From Gliomastix tumulicola (Eukaryota; Ascomycota; Sordariomycetes; Hypocreales; Bionectriaceae), in contig BCHX01000008.1 of NCBI GenBank assembly GCA_001599755.1, forward strand, positions 1,674,001 through 1,738,000: DNA of 64,000 nucleotides, read 5' to 3'. The notes beneath the pieces are model-generated. The model did not search any database, was not told where the DNA came from, and saw nothing but the letters and a program-made list of their open reading frames with translations. This document shows positions 32,311 to 43,200 of this stretch, piece by piece (within the stretch, counting starts at the first letter, position 1; each line of letters starts with the position of its first letter). Both the position numbers and the translations under genes were made by a program.

Positions 32311-33114
32311 GGTTGGAAAGCTGCGACAGCTACCTCAAGGCGACGATAGCTGCGAGCACAAGGGGGTTGATGCGACGGTGCCGGATAGCACTCGATCGAC
32401 TCAGCTGGGGGCGGTCATGGGCGAAGTGAAGCTGAGGAGGGAATTGGGCACCGTCGGCGGCGTATTTCGGCAAGATCAGATATAGCAGACGACGCCACAA
32501 GCATGTGAGGTTGCTTGAAGCAGGAAGTCGACGATGAATCGAGAGCCGAACTTCGTTGAGTGGTTACTTTATCGGGAAAGGTGGGCGTGCCCCAGCGCGT
32601 GTTGGTGGTGCCTGTGGTGGTGCCTCGTCCCTTGTACCTCGGCCTGAACTGAGCCAAACTTCCAGTTTGCCGCCTCAGCGATGAGGCTGGAGAAGTGATT
32701 ATGTCATCGCTCTCCAGCCACCTCCACTGCCTAAGCTAACGCCCTGGAGCACCCAGCACGGGCTGCCCCTCCTCCGGAGCTTTCAGCGCCTTGTCCACTG
32801 ACAAACGGCAAAGTCAGCAGCATCGAGGAATGGGGCCACACCATCGCTCCCTCTGACGTTTGTTTCGTCGGATTTCCTCGGCGAGGACCCCCAGCCTTGA
32901 GCCTTACATATCCCAGTTCCCTGACCGATGCAAAAATGCACTTCTTCCTCGATAGGTCTCCTTGTCTCCTGAATTATTATCCATCGACACAGCGATCCAT
33001 GCAGTGATAAAGCTCTCATACCCAGCCGCTGATTGACGCCCGCCCCGCGATTCCATCTACGACTCCCTCCTCCCTCCTCCCTCCGACGCCAACCGCCGAT
33101 CTTTCGAGTTCACG
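32311..33114. promoter_or_regulatory. divergent promoter region PEX3 / ATG101
   Basis: 804 bases between the two start codons. CT-rich stretches lie directly upstream of ATG101 (CTCCCTCCTCCCTCCTCCCT). No gene in between. Confidence 0.55.
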
Positions 33115-33956
33115 ATGGCGCAGCAGGAGCCTACCGAGTACATCCTCGACGTCTTCGCCGACCCGCGATCCGTCGGCGACATCGTTCGAGGTGCGTCCTT
33201 GCCGGTCGCGATGCAAAATGCTACCACCCGTCAATCCAATGCCCCGCCCCCGCCATCCCCAACCTACCACCACCACCCTTCGTTTGACAGACTTCCGTGA
33301 CTGACAAACTGACAAACTGACAAACAAAACACACAGGCATCCTCCACACCATCTTCTTCCACCGCTTCTTCCCCGCCATCGTCCCCCAGACCCGCGACGT
33401 CCTCGACGTCACCCTCCCCTACGTCGACGACGACGAGCTCGAGACCATGATCGAGCAGCGCGCCTCCGCCCTCGAGCGCCGCCTCGACGCCGAGCGTTCC
33501 TCCAGCAGCAATCCGTCCGCTACGTCCGGCGCCGGCGGCGGTGGTGGGCGTGGCCAGGTCGCGGTGCAGTTCTTCGAGAAGCGCCGGCGGAAGGCCTGGC
33601 TGTCGCGCGGGGACGACGAGGTCTGCTGGGAGTGCTGGACGGTGAAAGTGACCGTCGCGGAGCCGAGGACGGAGAACGGTATGCATGCCCCGTGATCCTC
33701 GTTACTCGAACTACTAAAGATTGGGAAACGTCGGACACTGATGAGATATACTCCCTCCCCGACAGAGAAAGCCAAAGTTCGCCGAGCAATGGAGCAGACC
33801 CTCCAATCTACCGCCCTCAAAATTGTCACCTTCGCCAACGCACACCGCGAGCACATCCCGCCCATAACGACACAGGCCACGAACCCGTTCCCCTACAAGA
33901 TCAACATCGACCAGAAGGAGACGGGTTGGGCCACTCGTATGCGAAACATCTACTAA
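33115..33956 (+). CDS. ATG101: autophagy-related protein ATG101
   Basis: Three exons (33115-33190, 33337-33678, 33766-33956) give 202 aa. ATG101 is a HORMA-fold protein that pairs with ATG13 in the ATG1 kinase complex at autophagy initiation. It exists in filamentous fungi, fission yeast and animals but not in budding yeast. Visible family sequence: GILHTIFFHRFFPAIVPQTR, YVDDDELETMIEQRA, VQFFEKRRRKAWL, CWECWTVKVTV, and the C-terminus NPFPYKINIDQKETGW. A Ser/Gly-rich linker (about 88-105) interrupts the fold. Intron 1 contains three tandem copies of CTGACAAA just before its acceptor. Confidence 0.93.
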
Positions 33957-35194
33957 GGAAAAAAGGCAAAACAAAACAAAAACAAAAAAGAGAAGGAGAA
34001 GAAAGGAACCAAAAAACATATGTTACAAAGCCGCGCCTACGTATAATGCTGGGAAATGAATTTAGAGGGAGTTCTTTGGCGTTAAGTATTCTCGACCGCG
34101 AGAAAGGGAGGGCATATTTGTTTTTTCGATATGAAAGATTCAAGAATTGGAGACGCCATCTTATATATCTGATTTTACACAATGGCGGGCGTTCAGGAGT
34201 TTTGCAGACTTCGAGGCAGAATTTGCAGGCCTCCAATCTATGGTGGCAGGATCTCTTTGGCTACAGCTTATAGAGATCTTGGCTCTGTATGCACAACCGC
34301 TACCTACCTACTACTTAGGTAGTTGAAGCAAGATACCCTCACCAAATCTACGAAAATGAATACAGAATCTACCACCTGTGGTCTCAGCAATACGCTTGTT
34401 GAGATATTCAGCCCAGTGAGTTGCCATGTTAGTCATTGAACCTTGGATTGTGATGGGAGCGAGCGAGCGAGCGAGGTCCAGATAGCTGATAATGGCTAGC
34501 CAGCCAAGCAACGTATCAAATTCAGAAAGCAATATAAACCAGACGCTACCCTGACCAATGCGGCCGTATTCCCTCCATGCTTGCTCTCGAGTGAGCGCCA
34601 GTTTCCCACCAGTAATCCAATCCCTTTGCTCAACCAAGTCCGTTTGATCCTAAAACGAGATCCCTCGACTCCCGACATCCAATGCGGATGACAAACATGC
34701 AAGACCGCACGCGGGAAACCCCTAGCGTAGCAAAAAAAACAATTTTTAAAGCACGAAAATCAAGACGCCTGCCGACCAACCACCTGAGACCTGAAGAGGC
34801 ACAAGAAAGGAACCTATGCGTCTCAGCGACAGTCCTTCCACGGCAATTCCCTTGCCTGTGCGCCCAACCTCGTGGTCGTGTCGTCAATATAAATCATAAA
34901 GTAGCTGGCGAGAGGCTCCTAAGAGGAGTCTCTCTAGACCACTACATCAGCCCGACTTCGGACAGTGTATTCATGTTGTAGCGTCCGGAAGCATTATTCT
35001 CAAAGCCCACATGTCCAGACAGGCAGCTCCTGACGAAGCATATGGGTCGAATCGTTAATCATAAACAAGTTGTGTGGGGGTTGTGTGATGTGGTGTAGTT
35101 TGATCAAGGGCACTCGATAGAGTACTAGTTGGTGGTGTAAGGTATTAGAATGTAGGTCGTAGAATGCTCAGAAATTGGCGCCATAGTTTGGATA
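33957..35194. other. convergent 3' region
   Basis: 1.2 kb between ATG101 and the forkhead gene. An A-rich run follows ATG101 directly (33958-34012). A GAGC tetranucleotide repeat lies at about 34458-34476, and a CTAC/GTAG-rich stretch at about 34302-34323. No gene supported. Confidence 0.5.
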
Positions 35195-37465
35195 CTAGCT
35201 TGTAGGGCCAGAACCTGGGCCACCGGATCCAATCTTGGCGAAGCCTTGCATGATGTCGAACTCATACTCGGCATTCCCATTTTCATCGTGGGTGTCCAAC
35301 GTGGCGGAAGCACTCAAGCCCGCGTCCCAGTCAATTGCTGAGGTGTCCAAGAAGGAGGAGTGGCCCCTTTTTGTTGGGGAGTTATTTGGCATAGGAGAGT
35401 CTTGCAGGAACTTCGATGGGGAGCTGAGCTCCAGAGCCTTGCTTGGGCTTTGCAAGGGTTCCCGCGGCGATGCGTCGTGCAACTTCAGCGAAGGCACAGC
35501 GCCCAGGAAGTCATTCCTCGCCATCGTGTTGAACTGGGGTGTCGAGTAGGTGCGCTGGAGCTGGCCTCGCTGGCCGGACCGTTTCGTTGGCGAGCCAGAG
35601 TCCAGCACGGCCAGGAAAGCAAGATCATCATTATCGGCGGGAGCAGACCCTTCGAATGAGGTATATGGGTCGTCAAAAGGGATCTGACCGAACGCCTCGC
35701 TGCCCATCATCAGGTCGTCGAAGGTGCAGAATGGGCTGCCCGTTCGGAGTGCCGGACTCCAGGAGAACTTCGCAGGATCACCGGTGCGGGCTGGCGTCGT
35801 CCCTGCCGGCTCCTTCAAGAGATTCTGGACCTGGATACGGTGCGCAGCGAGATGGGTTGCGGGAGAGACAGACGACGGAGCCTGCACAATCTGTCTCCGA
35901 ACTAGGGGCGTGATGGGCTGCGAGGCCTGAGGCTCGCGAGCTTGCCTCACCGGGGACGAGGACACCAAACCCTGCATAGGCTTAGAGCGTGTTTTGGTAG
36001 GGCTGAAGGGAGATGACCTGATACGGAGAATCTCATCCTCAGCACGAACCGATGGGCCAAAGCGCTGCTTCTTTTTCCTCGGTCTATCGAGGTCTTGATT
36101 GAGCTGGGGCCTCTCGACAGGGCGCAGAGCCGACGATTCAAGAGAAGAGATGTAACCGCTATCATCCATGTTGCTGCTATCCCTCTTGGCAGGACGATGG
36201 ATGGAAGACCCTCGCTGGTGGCGCATAGGAGGAGGGGTCCCAGTGCCTTGCTGCATTTGCTGGGGGATAGGCGGGGACGAAAGCAGTGCGCTAGGCAGAG
36301 GGGACTGATGGTTGCCCTGGAAGACATCCGTCACCGGCTGCTTGCCGGAGGGTTGTTCTTGAGCCTCTGCCTCAGATATGGCAATGGTGGCGTCAGAGGA
36401 CGGCTCGTTGGCCACGAAGGACTGTGGAAGAGCTGGAAGCAATGCTTGTCCGCGAGATGCAGGCGGGGGAGGCAGAGATGGCTCCGGCATGGGGGCAGGG
36501 GCCAGACCCGAGGGCTCCATGCGAGTCGACATGACGGGCACATTCTCTCCGCTCGACTGGGGCTTGCGTGGAAGCTTCTGCTTCAGAAACTGGCCTTCAG
36601 TGCCCGGCTCAACTGTCCAGTAGTGACCCTTGCCAGGGTCATCCTTGGGTCGCTCGACTTTGATGAAGTTCTTGTGCAAGCTAAGATTGTGCCGGATACT
36701 GTTCTGCCAACCAGAATCGTTCGGGTTGTAGTAGGAGAATTGGCTGCTGATCGACGCGTAGATCTGAGCCAGGGTAAGTCGACGATTGGGAGACGAGAGG
36801 ATCGCCATCCCGATGAGCTGTGCATAGCTATGAGGGGGCTTGTCGTCGCTCTTGGTAGCGCGAGGGGTATCCCTCTGCGACGCTGCCGACGAATCTTCAG
36901 TCTTGGACTTCTTCTGCGGGCGAGACTCGCCGCTCGTGATGGGGGCGGCTTCCATCAGGGCGCGTTTGCCATTGGGCTTCATGTAGTGGCCCTCGCTAGA
37001 CAGGTCACCGGCCGGCAAGGCAGGGTACATCTGGGGGTGGACGTTCTCCTTGCCGCCCACAAACTCTGACGCATCAATCCCCATTGGCTTCTGAGGGCGT
37101 GTCTTGAACTGAGCGAGGTGAGGACCCTTCTTCTGCATCGAGTCTGTCTGTGGGCGCTGCCCGGCTGAGGGCGGTCCCATCGAAAGGGGTTCAACTTTAC
37201 GGTTCGAATGCTTGAGAGGCGACTGGAGGTTAAACGTCCGGTTCGACTTATTGGGCGAAAAGGCAGTGCCGTGCAGAGAGGGAGGGCAGAGCACGAGGTT
37301 GGAATTGGAGTTGGCGCTCGCCAACGGGCGACGCGCTGGCTTCGTCACGGAAGGCATGGGGGCGTGGCTTGTCATGGGTCTTGCACTGTCGAGCCAGTCA
37401 TCCTGGAAGATGTTCCAAGACTCATCAGAGCCTGGAAGGCGCGAGTGCTTGGCCATACTGGCCAA
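35195..37465 (-). CDS. forkhead transcription factor, Hcm1-like
   Basis: Single exon, 756 aa. The forkhead DNA-binding domain is at about 208-295: DKPPHSYAQLIGMAILSSP, LAQIYASISSQFSYYNPND, SGWQNSIRHNLSLHKNFIKV, then GKGHYWTVEPGTE. No FHA domain is present, which separates it from Fkh1/Fkh2-type factors and favours an Hcm1-like role in S-phase transcription. The C-terminal 450 residues are disordered with many Ser/Thr-Pro sites (SPTKTRS, SSPVRQ, DSPMPNNSPTKRG), as expected for a CDK-regulated factor. A KEN motif (GGKENVHP, residues 138-145) lies N-terminal to the DNA-binding domain. The first Met is used; Met4 is an equal alternative. Confidence 0.88.
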   Translation of the reverse strand: MASMAKHSRLPGSDESWNIFQDDWLDSARPMTSHAPMPSVTKPARRPLASANSNSNLVLCPPSLHGTAFSPNKSNRTFNLQSPLKHSNRKVEPLSMGPPSAGQRPQTDSMQKKGPHLAQFKTRPQKPMGIDASEFVGGKENVHPQMYPALPAGDLSSEGHYMKPNGKRALMEAAPITSGESRPQKKSKTEDSSAASQRDTPRATKSDDKPPHSYAQLIGMAILSSPNRRLTLAQIYASISSQFSYYNPNDSGWQNSIRHNLSLHKNFIKVERPKDDPGKGHYWTVEPGTEGQFLKQKLPRKPQSSGENVPVMSTRMEPSGLAPAPMPEPSLPPPPASRGQALLPALPQSFVANEPSSDATIAISEAEAQEQPSGKQPVTDVFQGNHQSPLPSALLSSPPIPQQMQQGTGTPPPMRHQRGSSIHRPAKRDSSNMDDSGYISSLESSALRPVERPQLNQDLDRPRKKKQRFGPSVRAEDEILRIRSSPFSPTKTRSKPMQGLVSSSPVRQAREPQASQPITPLVRRQIVQAPSSVSPATHLAAHRIQVQNLLKEPAGTTPARTGDPAKFSWSPALRTGSPFCTFDDLMMGSEAFGQIPFDDPYTSFEGSAPADNDDLAFLAVLDSGSPTKRSGQRGQLQRTYSTPQFNTMARNDFLGAVPSLKLHDASPREPLQSPSKALELSSPSKFLQDSPMPNNSPTKRGHSSFLDTSAIDWDAGLSASATLDTHDENGNAEYEFDIMQGFAKIGSGGPGSGPTS

Positions 37466-40206
37466 ATGGAGGTGCGTCCGGGCTGGATGATGTGTCAGGC
37501 TCGAAAAATGGGACGAAAGAACGTGGCGGATTAGACTGTAGAAACGATTAATATTTGGAGGAAGGAATGGCGAGAAACCACGGGACAGAAACAGCCATGA
37601 AGATGGACGTCATGTCTGGAAAGACCACGTAGGATCCGTGTGGGAGCGTACCTGTCTGTCCTCAAGGCGTATTGTGAGATTTCAGAGATGCACCGGTGGC
37701 GTAATTCATTCGCGTTGGACCCGGATGTCCCTCTTCTTTTTCTTCTGGTAATCGTGCAATATTATCTACTGCGATACGATTTTCCCTGTTTTTATAAGCA
37801 AGTTGAAATTGATAGGCCGGCTCTGTTTGCTTGCTGATTGCTTTTCTTCTTCGGATGGGCGGAGCGGATGGAGTGGCGCGCTTTCTTGTTGGTCAGGCAG
37901 AGCAAAGTGTTTGATGAGTAGTATGGTGGTAGGTGGGATTGCTGGGAATTGTGTAATAATTCGGGACTCGTGGGAGCGTTTGTTGGGCTGAATGTTGCTG
38001 AGTGTCTATTCCGGTGGCAGGGCAACCGAGATGGTGGTCGTTGGGTAAGAAGGCGAGAAGGTTCAGGTGAGCGAAAGGCAAGATGCAGGATGGATGGAGG
38101 ATGGATGGATGGAAGAGAAGGGGCGGAGGATACGAGAGTACGGAGTCGCTTGGGAATAATGTAAGATGGAGACGTGAAGGGCGAATCGAGAGACGGGACT
38201 CAGAAAGAGAGGGAGGGCGGGGCGTGGGCAAGGATCCGCCTGGGGAGGGCAGGTTTTAGGTACCTCAGTGCGCTAAGACAGGTACTCGCCCGACGCGTCC
38301 GACGCGGTGAGCACACCAAAGGGGGTACTCCGAGGGCACGAGCAAGGTACCTCTGTGGAACTCCCGGTCGTGACACCCTCGCGACCTGGCACAGGAAAAA
38401 TGGGGGCCAACCTCTTTAACGTGCCGCCAGCTCAGCAAACGACGGCCGTCCTCGAGGCCTGGTGGGCTCGTTGGCCTGTCTGCGAGGCCCAACAGGGCAA
38501 GTTGCAACCCAAGGCCCAGGCCTGTGACTCTGCAGCGGCTGCAGGGATTGGCCCAGAGGCGCCTGGGCTGACACGACAGCAGGCAGGAAGCAGGAATCAT
38601 GATGGGGCACCGAGCAAGGGTCAGACAGCCCGGCCTCGACGAATGAGACCGGTTTTGAATCAATTCATCTTTATCAGACCAGCCCACCCAATATGCGGCC
38701 GCCTCTTTTTAAGACTTTTAATGGAAGTCACTGCCACACGCGCCGTGGCCAATCCCCCCGTACCCCCCCTCTTGCCCCAGCACAGGATTGGCTCAACGAA
38801 CCCATGCACATGTACCACCACGTATCACTCAACCCATTGAGAGCCATCTCCAAAACTCACCGCTGTTCTCAACAGAGGTCTAGCACCAGCCAGAGCATAA
38901 ATTAAGGACACAACAAAGTGTTTGCATTGCATTCAACGATCGTGATGGGCGGGCCGACGCTGGTACGCGGCGCACAACGCGTCCATTCCACGATGTTCTT
39001 CTAGCGTCGATCCGACCAACCTCCCTCGACAGAACTTTCACCCCTCCGAAACAGAAAGCCGCTCCGAGACTCGAGACTCGGCGGTCAGCTGCTGGGGCGC
39101 GCGCGCGGAGTGCGTAGGTAGATATCGGCCGATTTGTGTGTGAGGTCGCCGAAATGGGGGGCCACGCGCGTCGTGCTTGAAGACGCGTCTTTTGTTTTGA
39201 TTGAAGCTGACGCGTTTTGGACCAATCACACCTCTTCGTTGTCTCGGCCACTGGCCAATCATCTTACACCGGCGTCTCTGGTGGAATCCACACCTCAGAA
39301 AAGCTGACACACTCGATCCGTGACTGTCAGACGGCGGTTTGCCTCTGGCGCTATAGCCCAATAGCGGCTGCATTATTGCCAGTCTGCGACCAGAAATCAG
39401 CAGCCGCTCGTCCTCGAGCAAGCTGAAAGATGCATTCACAACTTTTTGCCAAATTTCAACTCGCACGGCATGATCCCAAGAAGCCGACCCTGGAACGCCA
39501 GCAGCCTGGCGTGGCCCAGGCTCCGGGATTGCATTGACTCAATCAAAAGAGTCTAACTACAACCCATGAATCCATGATGTCATTAGAAGCAGAGATTGAC
39601 ATTCTCTTCCACTTCCATCCCAAGGTCCACCTCGCAAGATGGAACTTGGACGATGCGGTGGAGTCACTAGCAGGGTTGGACTTGGCTTCAAGGCTTGAAA
39701 CGTGTTGGAATGTCCAGCAAGATTCCAATCCTCAGCCAGCTCTGGCTCCAGAGAACAAGGCAGAGGGTGGTTGTGCTTGCTAGGGCGCGGATACGGGATT
39801 CTTTGGATCGTGTCCCGTGGTGACAGACTGACAGGTGCGAGGTTGCATGAGATTCCAATCTGCCGAACGGGTCGTCTACCTTGACAACTCATCGCCAATC
39901 TACCGAGCCAGCATATCCCTTGTCCCGTACGTCCGCAGTCCGTAGTTCCACAGACGAACGTCGTTCCAGTTGAGAGTGCCGCTCACGAGAACAAGTTCGC
40001 CCGCGAAGTTACCTACCAGCAAGTCATCCCAGAGTTGGTGGCAGGTAACACCGTAGACGCCTTCGTACGGCCTTCATAGTGTCAACACAGTCACAGGCGT
40101 AAGTAAGTCTTTGTAGTTCGGAGAGATAGAATCTAGCCACACGGCTTTAAGCATCAACAATCTACATACAAACTAAGAGATAGAGCACCAGATCCATCCT
40201 ACACAT
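37466..40206. promoter_or_regulatory. 2.7-kb region upstream of the forkhead gene with ACGCGT and CCAAT motifs
   Basis: No coding gene is supported. The sequence contains four ACGCGT hexamers (MCB-type, 38293, 38977, 39183, 39210) and several CCAAT boxes (39222, 39254, 39359 and reverse copies). A GGATG repeat lies at about 38086-38112. The right end is the 3' flank of PAN1. The middle part (about 38.9-39.4 kb) therefore looks like a promoter, probably of the forkhead gene with a long leader. Confidence 0.5.
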
Positions 40207-43200
40207 CTATTCCAACACACGCCCGGCAACAGCAGCAGCACTCGAGTCCTTGGTCTGCGTCTTCTTGAGTGACCTTCCGGCGTGAATCTCAGTCAAGAAT
40301 CCAGAGGGCCGGCCACCAGCAGGTGCTGAGGGCGCGGGAGCACCACCAGGAGGCGGAGGCGGAGGAGGACCAGGAGGACCACCAGGGGGTGGTGGCGGCG
40401 GAGGCCCGCCAGGAGAGCCAGAAGGCATCGGGGGAGGCGGCGGCGGCGGAGCAGCAGGAGCGCCGAATGAAGGCAGCGGCGGGGCTGGAGGAGGACTCAA
40501 AGGGGCATCCGAGCCCGGCAACGGGGGGGCTGGTGGCGGCGAAGACAGAGGGGTGTCGTTCACCGGAGCAGGGCTGGATGTCGAAGACTCCTTTCCAGCA
40601 GCAGACAGCGGCCTAGGTGGCGCCATGGTGCCAAAGAGAATGGAAGCAAGCTGAGCAGCATTACCGCCGCCAGGACGATCATCATCGTCAGAGTCGTCGT
40701 CAGAATCCTTATCAGTCCCCCAGTCCTCAGAGTCAGCACGGCGTCGCGATGCGGGCGGTGCCACGGGGGCCGGAGCAGCATCCTGCTTCAGGCGATGGAA
40801 AGGGTTCGTGGAGGCGTCAGCAGGAGGAGCGGGTGCCGCGGGAGCAGGCACAGCAGGAGCCTTGGCGGAGCTCGCAGGAGACGAGGCCTCCGAAGGCTGG
40901 GACATCATCCTGAAGTAAGGGTTCTTGCTCTCAGCTTCCGCGGCAGGGGGAGACGTGACGACGGTCGGCACTGGAGGAGGAGACGCAACGGGAGGCGATG
41001 CAACGGGGGGAGACGCCGCCTTCCTCTCCAGTTCTTGGCTACCACCGACAGTGGGCGTTGATGCCTGGGGAGTGACCTGCGCAGGCCCCTCATCGTCAGA
41101 GGATGAGCTGTCGTCGTCGTCGTTCATGGCCTCCAGCTGCCGTTGAAGCTCCAGCTCGCGCTGCTTAGCAGCCTCAATCTCGGCTCGGCGAGCCGCAAGC
41201 TTAGCCTCCTTGTCCTTGGCCTCAGCCAGCGCAGCCTTCTTCTTTTTCTTCTCTTCTTCCTTGCGAAGCTTGCCCTGTTTGACCTGCTCCTCGAGAGCCT
41301 TCAGACGGGCCTGAGCCGCTTCCTGCTCCTTGGAGAACTCGTCTTCCTCATCCTTGGCATTGTCCCTAAGAATGAAATGTCAGTAGTTGTCATAGAAATA
41401 TGAGGTCTTCATCGCTTACTCTAGTGCCTGAGTCCTTTGCTGCTGCTCTTCGTGCTCGCGGGCAAGCCTTGCCTCTTCTTCAGCCTTCGCTGCCTGCTCG
41501 GCCTCGGCCTTCTTGGCTGCTTCAGCATCATGTCCAGCGCCCCTTCGTGAGGGCGGGGGAGGCGGCCTCTTGGCCTCCTGAGCAGGGGCTTGAGGCTCAG
41601 GGATGGGAGGGGGCACGCCCTGCTCTTCCGCAAGACGAGCCTGGCGCTCCGCATCCCGCTTGGCGTCCTCTTCCTCTGCCTGGCGTCGCTTAGCAGCACG
41701 CTCCTCCCTTTCGCGCTCGGCACGCTGAGCAGCAGACTCCCCGGCCTTGCCCGGAGCCTTAATACCCAGGGCAGCTAGGCGCTCAGCCATGCGCTGTTCA
41801 GCCTGCTGCTTGATGAAAGCGGCCCGCTCCTCAGGTGTCTTGTAAGAAGCATAAGACCCGCCCGCAGCCGGGGGAGTAGCGGTCCGGGAGGTCGACACGG
41901 GCGACTCAACTCGGGGGCTGGCATAGGAATCCGACCGAGTGGGCTCAGGGGCTTCAGGGCGGGTGGATCTCTTATCCTGGGCACGAGCTCGAGACGCACG
42001 GCTGTCGCGCTGAAGGTCAAAGATGAAGTCGCGGACTTCATCCTCCACGCCCAAGGCATCTTCCCAGCGACGCTTCTCGTGCTGGCTAGACTCATCCTTA
42101 CCACCCTCGCTAAGGCTTTGCTCGATGCCCTGAGCGAAGTCGCGCACGCTCTCCTCGACGTCATGAACCATGCGTTCGTTACCCTCCTTCTCGTTCTTGT
42201 ACTTGATGCTCTCCTCCTCGAGACGCTTTGAAGCTGCATCATCGTCATATGCCGCCTCCACCTTCTTTCCGGTCAAAGCGGCCGTGCGCTGCTGCATCAT
42301 AGCTTTGGCCCTGGCCTTAAGGCGATCGGCCTCAGTGACGGTTCCTCCTGGGCCAGTGCCAACAATGCTACCGGCGCTACCAGGGTTCGCCTTAGCGTCA
42401 CGAAGGCGGAAAAGCTCAAGGCGAGCTTCCAAGATAGCTTTCTCCGTCTTCCTAACCTGGGAGGCCAACTCGGGGATCTTGTCAGTGAGGTTCTGAAGCT
42501 GGCGCTTCAGTGCCCGTCTCTCAGCATCGGAGCCTCCAGAAATGGAAGAAGCATCGGGGTGTCCATCAATATCTTGCTGAATCCGACGAATACGGCGGTA
42601 GAGCTCCTCGGCTTCTCGGCGGTCCCGCCTATCCAGAATGTCGTCCTCCTCAGCATTCTTCTCATCTGTGAAGTCCATAGCATCCAGAAGAACCTGCTTT
42701 TCCCTGATCTTCTTTCGCAGCTGGTCGAGCGTGAGGTCCTCATTGGAGTCAACTGATGCGGGGGAGCCAGGACGAGGCGAGTTGTTGCCGACCCTACGAC
42801 GAGCACTGGACTTATATCCAAAGTCCTCATCGTCGTTGCGGAAGACAGTGGCATCCTTGCGGCCTGGAGCGCTGGCCGAGGCGCCGCCTCGGAAAGAGCG
42901 GTTCTTCATGTAGCTGACACCCGTCTTCTGAGGCAAAAGAGCAGCGCCAGAGTTCTTCCGGTCCTCAGACTCGCGACTAAGCATGGACCTGACAGTGCCA
43001 ATAGACTGACTGAAGTTGCGAGCAGAGGGCGGAACAAGTTCCGGAGGGAGCGTGTTAGGTAGAGGGTAGCCGTTGAGTTTTCTGTAGATCAAATGCATGG
43101 CGACAGCGAACTCGTCCAGGTCCAAGCGACCCTTGTTACCACTGTCAGCCAGAGTCCACACTCGCTCCAGGTCAGGCTTCTCGAGTCCACTCTGACCGAA

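Noticed and set aside
38307..38840. 177-codon plus-strand frame in the forkhead upstream region
   Set aside because: No recognisable sequence, no splice context, and codon use unlike the neighbouring genes.
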